A stretch of 64,000 nucleotides of DNA from Salinibacterium sp. SWN167 (GTDB taxonomy: Bacteria; Actinomycetota; Actinomycetes; Actinomycetales; Microbacteriaceae): contig NZ_JADYWU010000001.1 of the NCBI RefSeq assembly GCF_015864665.1, positions 1,984,001 through 2,048,000 of the forward strand. Direction: 5' to 3'. How positions within the stretch are numbered: the first letter of the stretch is position 1; every line of letters begins with the position of its first letter. The position numbers and the translations under genes are program-made. Below the pieces are notes generated by a model that was not told the DNA's origin, did no database searches, and saw only the letters and a list, made by a program, of their open reading frames with translations. Shown here piece after piece: positions 51,728 to 60,070 of this stretch.

Positions 51728-54700
51728 GGGGCCACCACCTCAATCAACACGTTCGCTATGTGCCTTGTCGTCAGGTCAGTGCGGGCGACCCCCCTTTCCT
51801 GCGCACCGAGCAGTCGATCAAATGACTCCTCTGCTCCGCGCATTTCGCCCGCCTTCATAATCTGAATATCAGAGTGGACAGCGGAGTCCCGCTGTCGCTG
51901 GATAGCGGCTAGGCGACGAGACTTCTGAGATCGAAGTGCCGCCAGCCGGCGCTCTGCTGAAGCAACTTGCCGTTGCTGGTTGGTATGCCTTGCCTCAACC
52001 CAGAGCTTCGCGTGTCGCTTATCCAGTTCGAGGCTCTCTTGTTCGGTCATCTCTCTGATGTCAGCAGAGCCGGCGGCCGACAGGAGCTCAACCGCGCAGC
52101 TTTCCACCGCCGCATCGACTGAGATCGTTCGGACGGCGAGCGAATCGGTGCTGCCGCGTCGGGTCCACGCATAGATGCCAATCGGATACGCGCCGGGCGC
52201 AACACGATCTGACACCACCCTTAAAGTACTAGAAAGGGGCACATCGAACGCACTGCGCTTCGCTGCAAGGAGCACCAACGGATGGGTCGGTCCCAGAAGC
52301 TCTATTTCCCCCTCGTCTTCATCTTCGGCAAGATCTAAATCAGTCGTCAGGCGAAGCACAATTCTCTCCCCGCGAAGTCGGCGCTTGAGTCGGTGGGCCT
52401 CGATTCCTTGATCATCGAGGTCCTCTGAGATTTGAGTCGCGACATCCGCAGAAACCGGAACACGGGCGACCCGCCCGGGCCGTATTGCAATCGAACGCCC
52501 GGGCTGGATGCCTTCGAAGTACTGTCGAACGAGCGCGGCAATTTTGATGTCGCTAAGCCACTCGCTTGATGCTTCCGCCACGTCCTGCTCGAAGGTCTCG
52601 CCCGAATAGCCGAGCAAATCTGGCTGCTGATCTTCCAGCCCCTGCTCTTCCTCAACGCGCGATAGTTCGTTGTCAGCCAGTTGCCGGAGGGCGGCAGCAC
52701 GCTCAATGCGGGTTAGCCGAAGATCAGTCGCAATATCGACAATCGCAGCAGTTATCTCGCCCAAGATCTGTTCGCTGCCACCGAGCGCATGATTGAACAC
52801 GCCAATACGAGAAAGGCAACGGTCGTAAATCTCGGCTTCAATCGTGCCCTTGGTGAGGATGTTTACAATCGCGACCGTCTCGCTCTTCTGTCCGCGACGA
52901 TCAATGCGCCCAATTCGTTGTTCGATCCGCATCGGGTTCCATGGAATGTCGTAATTCACGATGGTGTTGCAGAACTGATAATCGAGGCCCTCTGTACCTA
53001 CTTCCGAACACAGCATCACATCCACGGCGTCCAACGAGGAGCGATCGAGTTTGAATCGGTGTCGAATCGACTGTCGATCTTGATCGGCGACCCCTCCATG
53101 CATGACTCCCACTCGGATATCCATTCGGCGGCACTCTGCTTCGAGGTACTGGATGGTGTGGCGAAAAGTTGAAAAAACAAGCACCTTATTGTTCGAATCG
53201 GCGGACTTGTCTTTAATCACCTGCCGGAGCAGCTCGACCTTGGGATCGGCCTCCCCGATGAGGCCCTCCGCGAGGGATTGAATTTCGCGAGCTTCTGCCC
53301 GAAACTCCGTTATTTGCTCGGAACTTAGTGCGTATTCTTCGTATTCGGCAGACATTTCCGAGCTGCGAAGTCGATTTTCGAAGATGTCCTGAATAAGGGG
53401 CGCAAGCCCCGAGATCGAACTCGCAGCCTGACGATAAAGCGTCGATAACAAGAACTTGACCGAAATCTCGGGAGAACGAGCCGCTGCAATACGCTCGCCG
53501 AGAGCCAGCACTGCGGAATACACTCGCTCTTGCTCGGCCGTGAACTCTACGACGGGCGCCGAGGGCTTTCGCGTGGTGAACTCCCCGATATCTCTACGTC
53601 GCGTTCGTGTCACTATCTCCGAAAAGGTGTTGAGTTTCTCAATGAGCCTGACTGCGCGAACGCGATCCCTGTCGTCGGTGTCTGAACCATTCAGCAGGGC
53701 CAGCAACTCCGCAACGCGCGGATCAACGGTCAATACGTCTTGGCCCCATCTGGTCTTGATCGCGAGGCTTAGATGCCGGGCGGCTTGAAGGGCCCAGTCT
53801 CTGTCGCCGCTACGTGCAGAAACGGACGCGTTGTATAGGTGCTCATTTGGCTCCAGCATGACGAGGAAGTCATCCTGATCCGTCACGAGATCATCTCGCA
53901 ACAGATTTACGATCGTGAAAAGGTCCTGACTGCGTGTCTGGATCGGCGTGGCCGACATCATCACCACGGCGTCGGATGCATCAACGAAGCGCTGAACGCA
54001 TTGGTACGCCTTGGTCTCACGATTCCGGATGTGATGGGCCTCGTCAACGATTAGCAAGTCGAACTTGAGCTCGCCCGCTAGATCATCGAGGGAAGCTGTA
54101 CCTAATTTCTTGCCATTGCGGCGACCCGTTAGAAGCGTCTCGTCGAGCAGCGAGTAAGGCAGGATCGCCTTTCGGTAACGGGTCGGCCAAGCACCATCGC
54201 GGAGGGTCTCTTCCAAACACCACCGCAACGTTTTGCTGTCGAGATGCACAAAATCCTCATCAAACCGTTTGAGTTCATTGCGCCACTTTTCGTCGACTAC
54301 GAGGGGCCTAGGACAAATCACGAGAACCGATTCCGCACGCTTGCGTGCTTCAAGCTCCTTGATGATGAGGCACGCTTCGATTGTCTTTCCCACGCCAACG
54401 TCGTCCGCGATAAGAATGCGCGGCCGATCAGACTGCACGAGCTTAAGCACCGGTCGATACTGGTAGGGCTCAAAGTCGACGCGACCCGCGTTGCGGGAAC
54501 GAAGATAGTCGCTGTTCGGGTCGAGCAGCAATACCGCCGAGAGCGCCGCATGGAGTTCTCTGGCAGAGACTGCGCGACCGTTTTGTGCATTTTCGATCCG
54601 TTCGACCTGCGCCGCAAGATATTGATGAATAGCTCCGTCGTGGAAGACACTATGTCGGAGTTCACCTCCAACCTCGTCTGAGCCCACTACAGCGCCGCTA

Positions 54701-54852
54701 ACCTCGCGTCGAGCTACTAGCCGCACTACGGTGCCAGGCGCCAGCGGTTCGGGTCCGTCAACAACCATATTTCGAGTTCTTCCCTGCAAGTTGAGATGAG
54801 CGCCATCGAGTCCGAGAGCAATCGCCACACACGGCTTCCTTTCGTCGAACAT
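51724..54852 (-). CDS. SNF2/RapA-type DEAD-like helicase, probable defence protein
   Basis: A 1042-residue superfamily 2 ATPase. An N-terminal beta-domain (1-120) leads to the SNF2 core: Walker A ADDVGVGKT (149-157), DEAH box VDEAHHIRN (269-277), MSATPIQT (299-306), motif V VMLCSEVGTEGLDYQ and motif VI IEQRIGRIDRRGQ. The C-terminal 350 residues add a helical domain and a basic coiled-coil (RHTNQQRQVASAERRLAALR). The overall plan resembles RapA/DrmD-like helicases. It is the first gene of a two-gene unit with the sacsin-like ATPase, coupled by ATGA. No methylase or nuclease gene is adjacent. Confidence 0.87.
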   Translation of the reverse strand: MFDERKPCVAIALGLDGAHLNLQGRTRNMVVDGPEPLAPGTVVRLVARREVSGAVVGSDEVGGELRHSVFHDGAIHQYLAAQVERIENAQNGRAVSARELHAALSAVLLLDPNSDYLRSRNAGRVDFEPYQYRPVLKLVQSDRPRILIADDVGVGKTIEACLIIKELEARKRAESVLVICPRPLVVDEKWRNELKRFDEDFVHLDSKTLRWCLEETLRDGAWPTRYRKAILPYSLLDETLLTGRRNGKKLGTASLDDLAGELKFDLLIVDEAHHIRNRETKAYQCVQRFVDASDAVVMMSATPIQTRSQDLFTIVNLLRDDLVTDQDDFLVMLEPNEHLYNASVSARSGDRDWALQAARHLSLAIKTRWGQDVLTVDPRVAELLALLNGSDTDDRDRVRAVRLIEKLNTFSEIVTRTRRRDIGEFTTRKPSAPVVEFTAEQERVYSAVLALGERIAAARSPEISVKFLLSTLYRQAASSISGLAPLIQDIFENRLRSSEMSAEYEEYALSSEQITEFRAEAREIQSLAEGLIGEADPKVELLRQVIKDKSADSNNKVLVFSTFRHTIQYLEAECRRMDIRVGVMHGGVADQDRQSIRHRFKLDRSSLDAVDVMLCSEVGTEGLDYQFCNTIVNYDIPWNPMRIEQRIGRIDRRGQKSETVAIVNILTKGTIEAEIYDRCLSRIGVFNHALGGSEQILGEITAAIVDIATDLRLTRIERAAALRQLADNELSRVEEEQGLEDQQPDLLGYSGETFEQDVAEASSEWLSDIKIAALVRQYFEGIQPGRSIAIRPGRVARVPVSADVATQISEDLDDQGIEAHRLKRRLRGERIVLRLTTDLDLAEDEDEGEIELLGPTHPLVLLAAKRSAFDVPLSSTLRVVSDRVAPGAYPIGIYAWTRRGSTDSLAVRTISVDAAVESCAVELLSAAGSADIREMTEQESLELDKRHAKLWVEARHTNQQRQVASAERRLAALRSQKSRRLAAIQRQRDSAVHSDIQIMKAGEMRGAEESFDRLLGAQERGVARTDLTTRHIANVLIEVVAP

Positions 54853-54978
54853 AGCCCGTGCCGAGTCCGTGGCGCGGTAGGCGCGGTTCTCGAGAGAATT
54901 CCGAGATAAAGCAACAAGTCAGCGGTCCCTCAGCACCCTTCCACTTGCGTCGTCTTATCTATCTGTTCAACCCAGCGG

Positions 54979-55650
54979 CTACTCGTAGATTTCGATAAAA
55001 CTGGGATCATACAACTCGATTTGGGCAACGCCTTCGAAAAGCGTGATGCGACCCGAGGTGCAAAGAGTCAGTCCACCTGCGATCGATTCGAGTGAACCTA
55101 CATCCCACACCACAATTTGGAAACGAGCGGGGTCCGGATAGTCGCGACCGAGGTTCAGGAATACGTCGTCGTAGGAATTTCCACCCCCGGCAAGCGGGCC
55201 GCACACACGTTGAACGGTCCCGGCATGGGCGGCCGCTTCATTCCACGCGATGCCGCCACCCGGTTGCTGAACAGCTTCCGCGGGCGCAACACCCACTTCG
55301 CAAAGCCCGTCTGCTCGAAGAAGCTCAATAGCTCGCGGCCCGAATCGGTCAGAGAGCGATTCGCATGTATCGACTCCAAACTGCTCCGCTGCGCCTTTCC
55401 CGGAGGCGTAATCTACAAAAACGTTGTACTCGCTCGAACAATTACTACTCAACCAGTCCAGCTCCGCGTTTATCGCCCCGGCAGTGTCGTCGGTCTTCAC
55501 TCGGTGCAACACAGTCGAAAGGGTGTCGGTGCAGCTCGCTGCGGGCTCAGCTCGAACTTGATCGGATCCGTAGCTCGTGCACCCAGCGAGTAACGCTAGA
55601 AGAGCTATGACCGCTACTTGTTTCAGCCCCGCCCATTTTTTCATCCCCAT
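54979..55650 (-). CDS. Lipoprotein, unknown function
   Basis: A 223-residue lipoprotein: basic MGMKKWAGLK start, hydrophobic core VAVIALLALL, lipobox LAGC. The mature part carries five Cys (SCTDTLS, SNCSSEY, DTCESLSD, GLCEVGV, RVCGPL), suggesting disulphides, and ends in a beta-rich region (FQIVVWDVGSLESIAGGLTL, RITLFEGVAQIEL). No family is recognised. A start at 55644 (MKKW) is also possible. It lies 126 bases after the helicase start region in the same direction, so it could precede the helicase transcript, but I see no coupling. Confidence 0.72.
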   Translation of the reverse strand: MGMKKWAGLKQVAVIALLALLAGCTSYGSDQVRAEPAASCTDTLSTVLHRVKTDDTAGAINAELDWLSSNCSSEYNVFVDYASGKGAAEQFGVDTCESLSDRFGPRAIELLRADGLCEVGVAPAEAVQQPGGGIAWNEAAAHAGTVQRVCGPLAGGGNSYDDVFLNLGRDYPDPARFQIVVWDVGSLESIAGGLTLCTSGRITLFEGVAQIELYDPSFIEIYE

Positions 55651-56433
55651 AGTTGATGACCCTTGCAGATCACACTGCTGGCGGTCAATGATCTCGCGAA
55701 GTGGTTCGCCCGCAACACATGCAACGGCTCTCAATCCGTCGGGAAGCTATCGGCAGTATCGAAGCGAGCTCTCCGAAGTCGCCGCCGCTGAAGAACAAAC
55801 GGACTTGCGCAGTCAGTCGAGACCAAGCGAATTCCCGACTCAAAGTGTTGGATTTGTGTTGGATTGCACGGCAGCGTTCAAAAATCCCATAGAAAAGCTC
55901 CGGACTTCGTGAGAAATCCGGGGCACATTGTGGGCTGTTCCAAGAACTCACACAGCCCTTGAATCACAGGTCCGTTCGCGACGCCTGAAACGCGTTTTCC
56001 TCCACGCCCCTCCGGATTTTCCTCTTTTGGCGCGGGGCTGTGCTGAGTCGGGGCGCCGAAGGGGGCACGCTCGGTGTTTGGCGCCCGAGGGGTGGCACAC
56101 TGGAGGCGCTCCGAAGCGGCGATAGTGTCGCCGCAGGCGCTCGTCCATTCGTCTACGCCTCTAAAACTACCAACGCGAAGGCAAGCGAATCCCCTGACAA
56201 TGTCGGCATTCCGTCGACAGCGTTCGAGCGTCACGGTGGACATCGCTCTCGCTATGGTTCGGTGCGCGTCGGATCTCGGCCGTCTCAATGTCGGCAGGGC
56301 GCGCCAGACTCGGCAAGTTCCTGCTTAAGTATATGGTTCGAGGGAACTTGGTGCTGCGATGTGTTGCGGCCGTTCCATACCGCGGGATTTCGAGGACGTT
56401 TCGACGTCGAACAAAACTGGAGACTGAATCGTC
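55651..56433. other. Intergenic region with the left tRNA-Pro-type repeat
   Basis: No gene is supported. Bases 55841-55937 repeat, imperfectly, the DNA downstream of the tRNA-Pro at 59829-59928 (see that entry). From 56035 to 56125 the DNA is very GC-rich with a loose tandem pattern (ggcgccgaaggggg, ggcgcccgaggggtgg). Long frames here have compositions unlike proteins. Confidence 0.5.
55841..55937 (+). repeat. Left imperfect direct repeat (tRNA-Pro terminator copy)
   Basis: This 97-base block aligns with 59829-59928. Both begin caaagtgttgg, both contain ccatagaaaa followed by the hairpin gaaatccggggc and the same cacattgt, and both end in gggctg, which in the right copy is the 3' end of the tRNA-Pro acceptor stem. 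In the left copy the hairpin arm is mutated (gctccggacttc) and the tRNA similarity stops after six or seven bases. It is a likely att-type scar or a remnant of a duplicated tRNA locus. Confidence 0.7.
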
Positions 56434-57060
56434 ATGACCTTCCTCAAAGCAAGGGTTCTGCTCTGGCCTCTCCTACTGGTCATTGTGCTGGTGGTCGCGG
56501 GAATGGGCGCAGGTTTCGCGTTTGGTGGACTCAACGCGCTCGCTCTCGGTTCGCTGTTCACCAGTAGCTCGAACGAACGAGATTCGCAGGTTATTAAGTT
56601 CGACACACCCATGCAAGAGGTCGCCTTACTCAGCCTTCATATCGAGGGTATCGCGAGGGACGAAGGCAAAGGAGAGATTCTCGGCTTCGCCGTACCCGCG
56701 AGCGAGAAAACGACGTTGATCCAGTACAAGTTCGACGCAAAACTAGGCATCGATGGGTCACAGGTGAAGATCGAACCAACCGGGCCAGGGTCGTTTCGGG
56801 TGACTATCCCTGAATTCATTAGCATCGGCTTCGACGATCCCGTGTTCGAGGACCCCATCGAGACCAACAACGTGCTCAGCTGGCTGGCGCCGCCAGCGGC
56901 TCAAAATCGCATGATCAACAACATTCTCAGCGACGAGAACAAGCAGAAGTACATCACCCAAAGCGAAGCAGCGCTGAAAGCGCAAGCCCAAGTTTTCTAC
57001 TCCGGAATCATCAAAAGCGTCGATCCTACGATCACCATCGACTTTGAGTTCGCAGGGTAG
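56434..57060 (+). CDS. Membrane-anchored protein, DUF4230-like
   Basis: A 208-residue protein with one N-terminal membrane helix (VLLWPLLLVIVLVVAGMGAGF) and an extracytoplasmic domain. EVALLSLHIEGIARDEG, AKLGIDGSQVKIEPTGPGSF and the C-terminal helix QSEAALKAQAQVFYSGIIKS, followed by ITIDFEF, resemble DUF4230 proteins, a family of unknown role. It is the first gene inside the island bounded by the tRNA-Pro repeats. No partner is visible. Confidence 0.65.
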   Translation: MTFLKARVLLWPLLLVIVLVVAGMGAGFAFGGLNALALGSLFTSSSNERDSQVIKFDTPMQEVALLSLHIEGIARDEGKGEILGFAVPASEKTTLIQYKFDAKLGIDGSQVKIEPTGPGSFRVTIPEFISIGFDDPVFEDPIETNNVLSWLAPPAAQNRMINNILSDENKQKYITQSEAALKAQAQVFYSGIIKSVDPTITIDFEFAG

Positions 57061-57497
57061 ATGCCCATAGTGCCCCATCTCGCCCTCTGTTGCCGCGCAG
57101 CCCGGGAAACCGGACGGGCCACCTAAGCAACCCATCCGCAGGAGAGACGCAGGCGCCGTGAACATCTTCAGCATGGTCACCGGGTTCGAGACCGAAGACC
57201 CCGAAGATCACCGGGTGACGAACGTCATGATCGACTACACCCCAGTCCCGATGGTGTTCATCGAACCGTTCGACCCAGTACAACCTGCGCACTATCGCCA
57301 CGTTCCTGAAGGAGCGAGTCATTGCCGAACAGCTCGTCAAACCGGACTGGCCACCTACGCGACCCGTCAGTCGGCGAGATGCTGGCGCCGTGAACCCATA
57401 CACGAAAACGCTTCCACGCGACCCTCTCCTGGCGCGGTGGGCAAAATGAACTGTCCCGGGTTTCTTGCCGCTTTCTTTCTGGTGAAAGGATGCAGTT
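57061..57497. other. Gene debris with a repeated coding-like motif
   Basis: Two segments in different frames encode similar peptides: KPDGPPKQPIRRRDAGAVN from 57107 and KPDWPPTRPVSRRDAGAVN from 57339. The second continues through NPYTKTLPRDPLLARWAK to a TGA near 57447 and is preceded in frame by NLRTIATFLKERVIAEQLV. This looks like the wreck of a tandemly duplicated gene 3' end whose family I do not recognise. No intact gene is present. Confidence 0.5.
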
Positions 57498-57919
57498 ATA
57501 CCCAAGTCTTATCCAAGCGAGGTTCGTGAGCGCGCCGTCAGGATGGCCCTCGATCGTCTAGCTGATTACCCGTCGATGGCGGCTGCGTGTCGTGATCTTG
57601 CGCCGAAGCTCGATGTCGGCATCGAGACGCTGCGGAAGTGGATCATGCAAGCTCAGGCCGATGCCGGGAACCGGGTCGGCCCGACGAGTGTCGAGCTAGA
57701 GGAGATTCGGCGGCCCAAGAAAGAGAACAGGGAGCTTAGGGAGATCAACGATGTTCTGAAGGCGGCGACGTCTTTCTTCGCGAGGGAACTCGACCCTCGC
57801 ACCCGCCCATAGTCGCGTCCATCATTCGGATGAAGGAAGACGGCCACGGAGTCGAGTTGACTTGCAGGGTCCTGCGCGAGCAGGGTATCCAGGTCACTTC
57901 GCGGTCATATCGGGCATAG
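57498..57919 (+). mobile_element. IS3-family insertion sequence remnant (OrfA nearly whole, OrfB start)
   Basis: The frame from 57501 encodes an IS3 OrfA N-terminus, PKSYPSEVRERAVRMALDRL, then the helix-turn-helix region ETLRKWIMQAQADAG and the leucine-zipper end ELREINDVLKAATSFFA, stopping at 57812. The codon where ATG is expected is ATA (57498), so the start is apparently destroyed. In the -1 frame, as in IS3 programmed frameshifting, an OrfB start follows (IIRMKEDGHGVELTCRVLRE) but hits a TAG at 57917-57919. The DDE catalytic part and both terminal inverted repeats were not found. Confidence 0.8.
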
Positions 57920-58093
57920 AGAACACAGGCGGCATCTGCGCGCACGCGCAGCGGCAGCAACGCCAATGCGAGTCGCGTCGAGTCGCGTCTTAGTCAAATA
58001 CGAGGACATCGGGAAGAATCTATTGGGCAACGCAAATATAACCATCTGAGTAACCGCGCTCACAGACCGCTAGTTGAGAAGTCAGTGCGTTCC

Positions 58094-59251
58094 ATGGCAA
58101 AGCGCGTGCTAAGTGCGTCCAGTGCTGTGAGCATCATGACGCTCGACCTATCGTTCCTTGAGGTTTCGTTACGACCAGCAGGAATTGTCGAGCGACCAGT
58201 GAATGTGTACGACATCCTCCGTGAGGGATGGAGGGAGACCCGTGTCGACATGACCCTTCAGTTCTTCCTTGACCCGACAGAGCGCCGTGGTCTCGGCACC
58301 CTTGTCATAGACGCCCTCCTTCGCCTCCTCGATGGAGCCCCGAGCATAGGACTTAATGGTCGAACCAGTAAGCATCTAAACGCGCAAGACGCGGAAGGCT
58401 CTGACGCGTGGGAAGTTGCTACTCAGGTCGACTTCATCGACGTGTTTGCGTCGAACCAGGATTTGGACGTTGCGCTTGTGCTAGAGAACAAGATCGGCCA
58501 CGTGCTCGATAACCCGCTGAGGAAGTATGTCGAGTACGCCCGCAACAAGGGATTCGACACCGTAATCGTGGCTGTACTCGCGCCCGAGACGCGAGATCAC
58601 CCCGACCCAGTGCAGAAGAACTTCCTATCCAGAGCCATCACATACGCCGAGTTGAGCGCTGAGATCAAGAGCGCACCAGAGTTGGTCGAGTTCCTGATGA
58701 GCCCCGGGGATCAAGACCAGCGCCGCAGCCTCGATCTCCTACAGCAGTTCATCGAAGCCCGACACGGAAAGACAGAAATGACAGACCTTGAAGACCAAGC
58801 GCACCGGCTCAACGAATGGCGGGGCATTCTCGAAGAACACAGAGGAGCCATCACCGCCTTCGAGGAAGCGAGGAGCAGCATCGGCCGTCTTATACGCGAT
58901 CGAAGAAAACGCCTTGAACCCCTAATCGCCGATCGTCTCGAAGCACTAGCGCTAGAGACAGGATGGCAAGCGCACGGCGGCGGTAAAGAGGAGACGTGGA
59001 ATGCTTATCATTTCCCAACAGCAGGCTGGTCCGTCGAACTCAAATTCTCAGCTGATCCGACCCGCCCGATGATCTTCGTCTACGACCGACGTGGACTCAC
59101 CTACAAGGATTCCACTATCGAACCGCTCGGCCTCACATGGACCAACACCGACGAGAAAATCGCCGACGCTTTCATCGAACGCGTTGTTCATATTCTCGGC
59201 GAGGTGAAGGCGGGTACCCGGCTCCCCGCGGGCGGGCGCGAAACGGTGTAG
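58094..59251 (+). CDS. PD-(D/E)XK nuclease superfamily protein
   Basis: A protein of about 385 residues. The nuclease core is visible: a conserved Asp in TQVDFIDVFASNQ followed by DVALVLENKIGH, where the E-x-K is the catalytic pair, and a LRKYVEYARNKGFDTVIVAV helix-strand, as in the PDDEXK_4 family. A coiled-coil-rich middle (RLNEWRGILEEHRGAITAFEE) and a C-terminal beta-domain (GWSVELKFSADPTRPMIFVY) follow. Such nucleases occur as solitary restriction-like or defence enzymes. The start is unclear: GTG 58085, ATG 58094 and ATG 58136 are all in frame, none with a strong ribosome-binding site. It lies inside the tRNA-Pro island. Confidence 0.8.
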   Translation: MAKRVLSASSAVSIMTLDLSFLEVSLRPAGIVERPVNVYDILREGWRETRVDMTLQFFLDPTERRGLGTLVIDALLRLLDGAPSIGLNGRTSKHLNAQDAEGSDAWEVATQVDFIDVFASNQDLDVALVLENKIGHVLDNPLRKYVEYARNKGFDTVIVAVLAPETRDHPDPVQKNFLSRAITYAELSAEIKSAPELVEFLMSPGDQDQRRSLDLLQQFIEARHGKTEMTDLEDQAHRLNEWRGILEEHRGAITAFEEARSSIGRLIRDRRKRLEPLIADRLEALALETGWQAHGGGKEETWNAYHFPTAGWSVELKFSADPTRPMIFVYDRRGLTYKDSTIEPLGLTWTNTDEKIADAFIERVVHILGEVKAGTRLPAGGRETV

Positions 59252-59886
59252 CAGCCTCCAGACGCTGATCGCGCTCGTGCTGCACGACTCAAGCACCGCC
59301 GACGCTGTACAACTCGATCCAACGCCACGACGGTGCGTCGGCTTCGCGAAGTGTAGGGACACCGCGGCATGAGGTTCGTCAGTCTCTATGCTCTTCGCAC
59401 CAGAGACTCGAAGGCGACGCTTGCTGCGATAGGCCCTGTGGGACCGAATAACGATCGAGTGCTCGCCCATTGCGCCGGCACTTTCGTTGCGGGCAGGGCG
59501 CCAATCCACACCCAGCGTGTGTGGCCGAGGCGTTGGCGTTGCTGCCGCGACTTCATTCCTTCGGCAAGCGAAAAAAGGACATATCCGGCATCCGCTCGAT
59601 GTACGCGCCGATGCGTCGCTGATCGAATGGCTACCGCAATTCCATGGACGAGGTCGAGTTCTAGAAATCCACCCCGCACCACGGCCGCGTGCATCGAAGT
59701 AACCGTTGATAAGACCGCGCTCGTCGGACGACTACAACCACATTCCTTATGAACCGAGAGAGTAAGACATCTCGCAGATCAGAGCCCACACATCGCACTA
59801 ATTAAATGGGCTTTCGATGCTCCGGAGTTCAAAGTGTTGGGAAAACGTTGGATCGGGGTTCTGAACCCAAACGCTCCATAGAAAAA
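59252..59886. other. 635-base region without a gene, holding the right repeat
   Basis: No coding sequence is supported; the frames present have Arg-rich compositions typical of random GC-rich DNA. Bases from 59829 onwards form the right copy of the direct repeat that ends at the tRNA-Pro. Confidence 0.5.
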
Positions 59887-59928
59887 GCCCCGGATTTCGT
59901 GAGAAATCCGGGGCACATTGTCGGGCTG
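59829..59928 (+). repeat. Right imperfect direct repeat, overlapping the tRNA-Pro 3' end
   Basis: Pairs with 55841-55937. It spans the DNA downstream of the tRNA-Pro, its terminator hairpin, and the last seven bases of the tRNA acceptor stem. Identity with the left copy is highest in the final 50 bases. Confidence 0.7.
59887..59914 (-). terminator. tRNA-Pro terminator
   Basis: A perfect 12-bp stem (gccccggatttc and its complement) with a 4-base loop, followed on the minus strand by five T residues, lies 7 bases after the tRNA 3' end. It is the strongest intrinsic terminator in the window. Confidence 0.92.
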
Positions 59929-59994
59929 ACAGGATTTGAACCTGCGACCCCCTGACCCCCAGTCAGGTGCGCTACCAAGCTGCGCTACAGCCCG
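59922..59994 (-). tRNA. tRNA-Pro (anticodon GGG)
   Basis: Read on the minus strand, 73 bases fold as a full cloverleaf: acceptor CGGGCTG paired with CAGCCCG, D-arm GCGC, anticodon stem CCTGA/TCAGG with loop CTGGGGG (anticodon GGG), and T-arm GCAGG/CCTGT with loop TTCAAAT. CCA is not encoded. It reads the proline codons CCC and CCU. It marks the right edge of the island that begins near 55841. Confidence 0.96.
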
Positions 59995-60070
59995 CGACAA
60001 CTCCACTATCCTAACGCGGAATTTGAGGGCCCGTGTTCACATTGGGGTCAAATGCGGCACTAACGCAAAA

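Noticed and set aside
57158-57529. 123-codon plus-strand frame as an intact gene
   Set aside because: Starts at a GTG in mid-motif and changes character after about 50 residues; better explained as gene debris.
59369-59752. 127-codon plus-strand frame between nuclease and tRNA-Pro
   Set aside because: No ribosome-binding site, Arg/Cys/Trp-rich, and no sign of a domain.
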